A program made the translations under genes and the position numbers. Source: Bradyrhizobium cajani (lineage in GTDB: Bacteria; Pseudomonadota; Alphaproteobacteria; Rhizobiales; Xanthobacteraceae). Taken from it: a stretch of DNA of 64,000 nucleotides. Of the stretch, positions 61,228 through 64,000 are shown piece by piece. A model generated the notes under the pieces. The model worked only from the letters and a program-made list of their open reading frames with translations, ran no database searches and was not told where the DNA came from. How positions within the stretch are numbered: the first letter of the stretch is position 1; every line of letters starts with the position of its first letter. Location of the stretch: assembly GCF_009759665.1 (NCBI RefSeq), contig NZ_WQNE01000035.1:21263-85262 (forward strand), read 5' to 3'.

Positions 61228-62166
61228 ATGTCTGGACTGCACCATGTCACCGCGATCGCCGGCGACCCCATCCGCAATTTCGGCTTTTACACCCGTGATC
61301 TTGGCCTGCGCTTCGTCAAGAAGACCGTCAATTTCGACGATCCCGGCACCTATCATTTCTACTACGGCGACGAGACCGGCCGGCCCGGCACCATCCTGAC
61401 CTTCTTCCCGTGGGCGGGCGTTTCGGCCGGACGCCGCGGCGTCGGCGAGACCCATCAGACCGCCTTCCGCGTGCCGCAGCGCTCGCTCGGCTACTGGACC
61501 CAGCGCTTCACCGAGAAGGGCATCGCTTACGAGGCGCTGGAGAAGCGCTTCGGCGAGTCCGTGCTGCCGTTCACCGATCCCGATGGCATGGCGCTCGCGC
61601 TGGTCGGCATTCCCGGTGCCGAGAACGAGCCCGGCTGGAGCAATGGCGACGTGCCGGCCGAGCATGCGATCCGCGGCTTCCACGGCGTGACGTTGCTGCT
61701 CGACAGCGCGGCGAAGACGGCCGCCATCCTCACCGACGTGTTCGGCTTCAAGGAGACGGGACGCGAGGGCTCGGTGATCCGCTTCAAGGCGCCCGGCGAT
61801 GCCGAAGGCAGCGTCGTCGACATCTACGAGGCCAAGGGCTTCTTGCGGGGACATCAGGGCGGCGGCTCGGTGCACCACATCGCCTTCCGCGCGGCTGACG
61901 ACGCCGAGCAGGGCCAGATGGCGCAAAAGCTCGTGAGCAATCACGGCCTGCATCCGACCGAGCAGCGCGACCGCAACTACTTCCGCTCGATCTACTTCCG
62001 CGAGCCCGGCGGCGTGCTGTTCGAGATCGCGACCGACATCCCCGGCTTCGCCGTCGACGAACCCGTCGCGACCCTGGGCCGCGACCTGAAACTGCCGGCC
62101 TTCCTCGAACAGCATCGCAAGCAGATCGAGGGCGTGCTGCCGAATTTGCAAGAGACCGTGTCATGA
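61228..62166 (+). CDS. VOC-family ring-cleaving dioxygenase (MhqO-like)
   Basis: GGAGG seven bases before ATG 61228 fixes the start, giving 312 residues. Two vicinal-oxygen-chelate halves are present. Metal ligands are expected at the histidine of GLHHVTAIAGD, the histidine of VHHIAFRAADD and the glutamate of LFEIATDIPGF. The sequence RPGTILTFFPW and the GGVLFEIATD ending match MhqO/MhqA proteins, which cleave hydroquinone-type rings. Its stop overlaps the start of the hydrolase gene by four bases. The pair resembles the mhqO-mhqD hydroquinone resistance genes of Bacillus subtilis. Confidence 0.87.
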   Translation: MSGLHHVTAIAGDPIRNFGFYTRDLGLRFVKKTVNFDDPGTYHFYYGDETGRPGTILTFFPWAGVSAGRRGVGETHQTAFRVPQRSLGYWTQRFTEKGIAYEALEKRFGESVLPFTDPDGMALALVGIPGAENEPGWSNGDVPAEHAIRGFHGVTLLLDSAAKTAAILTDVFGFKETGREGSVIRFKAPGDAEGSVVDIYEAKGFLRGHQGGGSVHHIAFRAADDAEQGQMAQKLVSNHGLHPTEQRDRNYFRSIYFREPGGVLFEIATDIPGFAVDEPVATLGRDLKLPAFLEQHRKQIEGVLPNLQETVS

Positions 62167-62804
62167 CCGAGAGTGCATTCATCCATCGTTATGAGCCCGC
62201 GACCAACGCGGGCTCCCCGCCTCTGCTGCTGCTGCACGGCACCGGCGGCGACGAGAACGACCTGCTCGGGCTCGGCAAGATGATCTCGCCCGGCTCCGCC
62301 CTGCTCTCGCCGCGCGGCCGCGTGCTCGAGCACGGCATGCCGCGCTTCTTCCGCCGCCTTGCGGAAGGCGTGTTCGACGAGGAGGACGTGCGCAGACGCG
62401 CGCACGAGCTCGGCGACTTCGTCGCGGATGCGCGGCGGCGCTACGGCATCGCGGCACCCGTCGCGGTCGGCTTCTCCAACGGCGCCAACATCGCAGCCGC
62501 GCTGTTGCTGCTCAAGCCGGAGGTGCTCGCGGGCGCGATCCTGCTGCGTGCCATGGTGCCGCTGTCGGATCCGCCCAGGAACGATCCGGCAAAGGCCGAT
62601 CTTGCGGGCAAGCCGGTGCTGCTATTGTCCGGGCAGGCTGATCCGATCGTGCCGGCGAGCAATTCGGCACGGCTCGCGGCTCTGCTGTCGCAGGCAGGTG
62701 CGAGCGTGACCCACAAGGTGCTGCCGGCAGGCCACCAATTGTCGCAAGCCGACGTCACGCTGGCCCGGAACTGGATCGGCAATGTCGACGAGAAAGCGGC
62801 ATAA
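62163..62804 (+). CDS. Alpha/beta hydrolase, phospholipase/carboxylesterase type (MhqD-like)
   Basis: This 213-residue serine hydrolase has LLLLHGTGGDENDLLGLGKM at the oxyanion hole, the nucleophile serine in VGFSNGANIAAALLLL, the aspartate in LSGQADPIVPASNS and the histidine in AGHQLSQADV. It overlaps the dioxygenase gene as ATGA. In the mhq system the hydrolase is thought to process the ring-cleavage product; the substrate here is not known. Confidence 0.88.
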   Translation: MTESAFIHRYEPATNAGSPPLLLLHGTGGDENDLLGLGKMISPGSALLSPRGRVLEHGMPRFFRRLAEGVFDEEDVRRRAHELGDFVADARRRYGIAAPVAVGFSNGANIAAALLLLKPEVLAGAILLRAMVPLSDPPRNDPAKADLAGKPVLLLSGQADPIVPASNSARLAALLSQAGASVTHKVLPAGHQLSQADVTLARNWIGNVDEKAA

Positions 62805-62811
62805 CTCACGA

Positions 62812-62841
62812 GCGGCGCATCGTCTCCAAACGGTGCGCCGC
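62812..62841 (+). terminator. Stem-loop GCGGCGCA/TGCGCCGC after the mhqD-like gene
   Basis: An 8-bp perfect stem with a 14-base loop begins seven bases after the hydrolase stop codon. No T-run follows, but position and stability suit a transcript end. Further on, a 13-bp direct repeat CGTTTTGATTTTC occurs twice at about 62940-62968. No gene is seen between 62805 and 63046. Confidence 0.5.
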
Positions 62842-63046
62842 GACTTCACGCGAACCGGCCGCGCCAATACGATCATCGGCCCGGCAAGGCTCAATGACGC
62901 GGGCCGTAGCTACGCTGATGGGCCACGACCGGACATCGTCGTTTTGATTTTCGGCGTTTTGATTTTCACCGCCAGGCAACCTGCGGCGAAAAAGCAGCAG
63001 GATAGGCGCGATATCCGCAGCAAGAGACCAAGCCGATAGATGGCCC

Positions 63047-63304
63047 TTACCGCACGTTGCCTTGGTACCTAAGCCCTACATAGGGACCGCCCACGGCAAT
63101 ATCCCGCGGCGGCTGATTGCCGAGATTCTGCAATGTCGGGGCCTGGTTTGGCGGTCTTTGCAGATTGGGGTAAACAAGGACGCCGTTCCTGACGACGGGC
63201 GCCGGTACATTCTGTCCCACATTCTGTGCACGAGCGTCGGTCGCGATCAGAACGGCGCCGAGCACCAAGGTTGCACCTGCAAGAGAGATCGCTCTGCTAA
63301 ACAT
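63047..63304 (-). CDS. Small secreted Pro/Asn/Gln-rich protein, copy A
   Basis: An 85-residue frame with a GAGGA ribosome site nine bases before ATG 63304. The N-terminus is a clear signal peptide: MFSRAISLAGATLVLGAVLI then ATDARAQ, with cleavage after the ARA/AQA-type site near residue 27. The mature part is about 58 residues, rich in Pro, Asn, Gln and Val, with no cysteines. It is closely related to copy B 93 bases upstream; signal peptides are almost identical while mature parts differ. Function unknown; secretion to the periplasm or beyond is expected. Confidence 0.72.
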   Translation of the reverse strand: MFSRAISLAGATLVLGAVLIATDARAQNVGQNVPAPVVRNGVLVYPNLQRPPNQAPTLQNLGNQPPRDIAVGGPYVGLRYQGNVR

Positions 63305-63396
63305 GGCGGGTTATCCTCAAAATAATCGACTTTTAAGTGGAGCGCGCCCGTTAGAGATTATCAAGGCCGCCGCTTCGCTCCAAACGCGATGACGGC

Positions 63397-63645
63397 TCAA
63401 TTCCACGTGTAGCCGAGACGGCTTTGATATCTGGTTGGCTGGCTGGAGTAAGTACCGGTCGGCAATGCCGGGGTCTGGGTCTGGTTTGGCGGTCTTGGCG
63501 CCGCAGTGGGGCTGGGCAATGTGCGAGCAGTGACGCCGTTCCCGACGGCGGGCGCCTGCACCTTCTGCGCACGGGCATCGGTTGCAATCAGAACGGCGCC
63601 GAGCAGAAGGGTTGCACTTGCGAGAGAAATCGCTCTGCTAAACAT
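63397..63645 (-). CDS. Small secreted Pro/Thr/Gln-rich protein, copy B
   Basis: By analogy with copy A the start is ATG 63645, with an adjacent in-frame ATG at 63648 as alternative. The 82-residue protein has the same signal peptide (MFSRAISLASATLLLGAVLI then ATDARAQ) and a mature part rich in Pro, Thr, Gln and Ser that ends in SRLGYTWN. Conserved upstream sequence and ribosome site show it arose by tandem duplication with copy A. The body keeps RPPNQ, which also occurs in copy A, suggesting a conserved core. No family is recognised. Confidence 0.72.
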   Translation of the reverse strand: MFSRAISLASATLLLGAVLIATDARAQKVQAPAVGNGVTARTLPSPTAAPRPPNQTQTPALPTGTYSSQPTRYQSRLGYTWN

Positions 63646-63735
63646 CATGGGCTATCCTCAAAATAATCGACTTTAGGTAGAGCACGCCCGCTAAGGGTTA
63701 TCAAGGCCGCCGCTTCGCCCAAACGCGATGACTGC

Positions 63736-63786
63736 TCAATTCCACGTGTAGCGGACAGAGATGGTCGCTAGTGCAAAATGGACGCT
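63736..63786 (-). pseudogene. Relic 3' end of a third secreted-protein copy
   Basis: On the minus strand the codons leading to the TGA at 63738-63736 read SVRYTWN, matching the YTWN end of copy B, and the DNA beyond the stop is the conserved repeat. Upstream an in-frame TAG lies at about 63789-63787 and no signal peptide is present, so only the C-terminus of a former copy survives. The IS element and palindrome begin about 70 bases further on and may mark the event that removed the rest. Confidence 0.55.
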
Positions 63787-63855
63787 TGCCTACCCATGAG
63801 AAGGCAGGGCAATCGCATATGAGGTGTGGGCTAGGGGCACCGACAGTCTCCACAG

Positions 63856-63873
63856 CGTCATGGCCGGGCTTGT
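63856..63873. repeat. Half of a REP-like palindrome, cut by an IS element
   Basis: CGTCATGGCCGGGCTTGT equals the left arm and loop of the palindrome at 55689-55720 (one base differs), but the right arm is replaced by sequence of the IS end starting TGTTTAGCCCGG. Insertion into the loop of the palindrome is the simplest explanation. Confidence 0.6.
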
Positions 63874-64000
63874 TGTTTAGCCCGGAGACATAGCTGACAC
63901 CTGTTCGGACACATCACTGACAGGTTGGCGATTGGTCAAGTCGATCGATGCGACCTGCCAGCTCGCGAAGAAGACACCGTAGTGGCCGTCGCGATCCAGC
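63874..64000 (-). mobile_element. End of an insertion sequence (IS481/IS3-type), continues beyond the window
   Basis: The element appears to begin with TGTTTAGCCCGGAGACATAG, a plausible terminal inverted repeat starting with TG, directly after the truncated palindrome. It contains the C-terminal end of a transposase whose stop codon lies within four bases of the proposed end. The other terminus is outside the window, so family and target duplication cannot be checked. Confidence 0.65.
63877..64000 (-). CDS. IS transposase, C-terminal fragment (integrase-core type), runs off the window
   Basis: The minus-strand frame gives 40 residues to the TAA at 63879-63877: LDRDGHYGVFFASWQVASID then LTNRQPVSDVSEQVSAMSPG. 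The LDRDGHYGVFF followed by a DL-T segment and an EQVSAMSPG ending is the C-terminus I associate with a Bradyrhizobium transposase group of the IS481/IS3 integrase-core type. The catalytic DDE residues would lie beyond the window edge. Confidence 0.7.
   Translation of the reverse strand, partial: LDRDGHYGVFFASWQVASIDLTNRQPVSDVSEQVSAMSPG

Larger units (their letters stand above)
63047..63765. repeat. Tandem duplication of a small secreted-protein gene unit, about 340-bp period
   Basis: The stretch 63300-63413 (end of the copy A signal sequence, its leader and the 3' end of copy B) is repeated with few changes at 63643-63755. Shared pieces include TCCTCAAAATAATCGACTTT, TTATCAAGGCCGCCGCTTCG and CTCAATTCCACGTGTAGC. 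The unit must have existed in at least three copies, since the second repeat ends in the 3' end of a further, now truncated gene. Confidence 0.8.

Noticed and set aside
62782..63039. 85-codon plus-strand frame after the hydrolase gene
   Set aside because: It overlaps the end of the hydrolase gene, contains the 62812-62841 stem-loop and encodes basic sequence with no signal or motif.

Overview
The window is GC-rich, densely packed DNA from an alphaproteobacterium, most likely Bradyrhizobium or a close relative. The grounds are the complete aerobic (CobG-type) cobalamin pathway, a Bug/TctC binding protein, an ABC_sub_bind protein, dispersed palindromes around a CGTCATGCCCGGG-type core, and an IS transposase tail of a kind familiar from that group. 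The genus is an inference. I saw no rRNA, tRNA or CRISPR array.

Layout. (1) 1-3345 is the edge of a surface-polysaccharide locus: the N-terminus of an ExoP/Wzz-type chain-length protein (minus strand), a GT-B glycosyltransferase and a GINT1-like beta-propeller protein. (2) 3365-23800 is about 20 kb of minus-strand catabolic genes: a peptide/opine-type ABC transporter, an aldehyde dehydrogenase, a GMC oxidoreductase, an MFS carrier, an enoyl-CoA hydratase, an acyl-CoA ligase, a three-subunit molybdenum hydroxylase whose large subunit carries a CoxG domain, an AraC regulator, and a UbiD/UbiX decarboxylase and flavin prenyltransferase pair. A divergent LysR gene follows at 23958. The set fits uptake, decarboxylation, hydroxylation and CoA-dependent breakdown of an unidentified aromatic or heteroaromatic acid. 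(3) 24969-28682 holds an AraC regulator, an O-methyltransferase, a siderophore-interacting-type flavoreductase and a Bug binding protein. (4) 28694-55662 is a cobalamin island. It encodes nearly the whole aerobic route from uroporphyrinogen III to adenosylcobalamin: cobA, I, G, J, M, F, K, L, H, B, N, O, Q, C, cbiB, cobU, cobS, cobT, bluB, with cobE, cobW, a DUF1636 ferredoxin-like gene, a CobC-type phosphatase and a solitary CbiM-like cobalt permease. The CobS and CobT chelatase subunits and a CobR reductase are not in the window. Three minus-strand cobalamin riboswitches (32602-32775, 36012-36206, 49371-49565) precede a TonB receptor/PepSY pair, cbiM-cobF-cobT, and DUF1636-cobW-cobN-cobG-cobH-cobI-cobJ. 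(5) 55849-59582 is a binding protein translationally coupled to a hybrid sensor kinase. (6) 59638-62804 holds a GFA protein and a LysR gene divergent from an mhqO/mhqD-like dioxygenase-hydrolase pair. (7) 63047-64000 holds tandem copies of a small secreted-protein gene, a relic of a third copy, and the end of an IS element that interrupts a palindromic repeat.

The less ordinary points are: a TonB receptor/PepSY membrane protein pair under a cobalamin riboswitch; cobK lying antisense inside the cob operon and overlapping both neighbours; the CoxL-CoxG fusion beside UbiD/UbiX; the binding protein/hybrid kinase pair with no response regulator; and the tandem secreted-protein family at the right edge. 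All functions are read from motifs and context; no database search was run.
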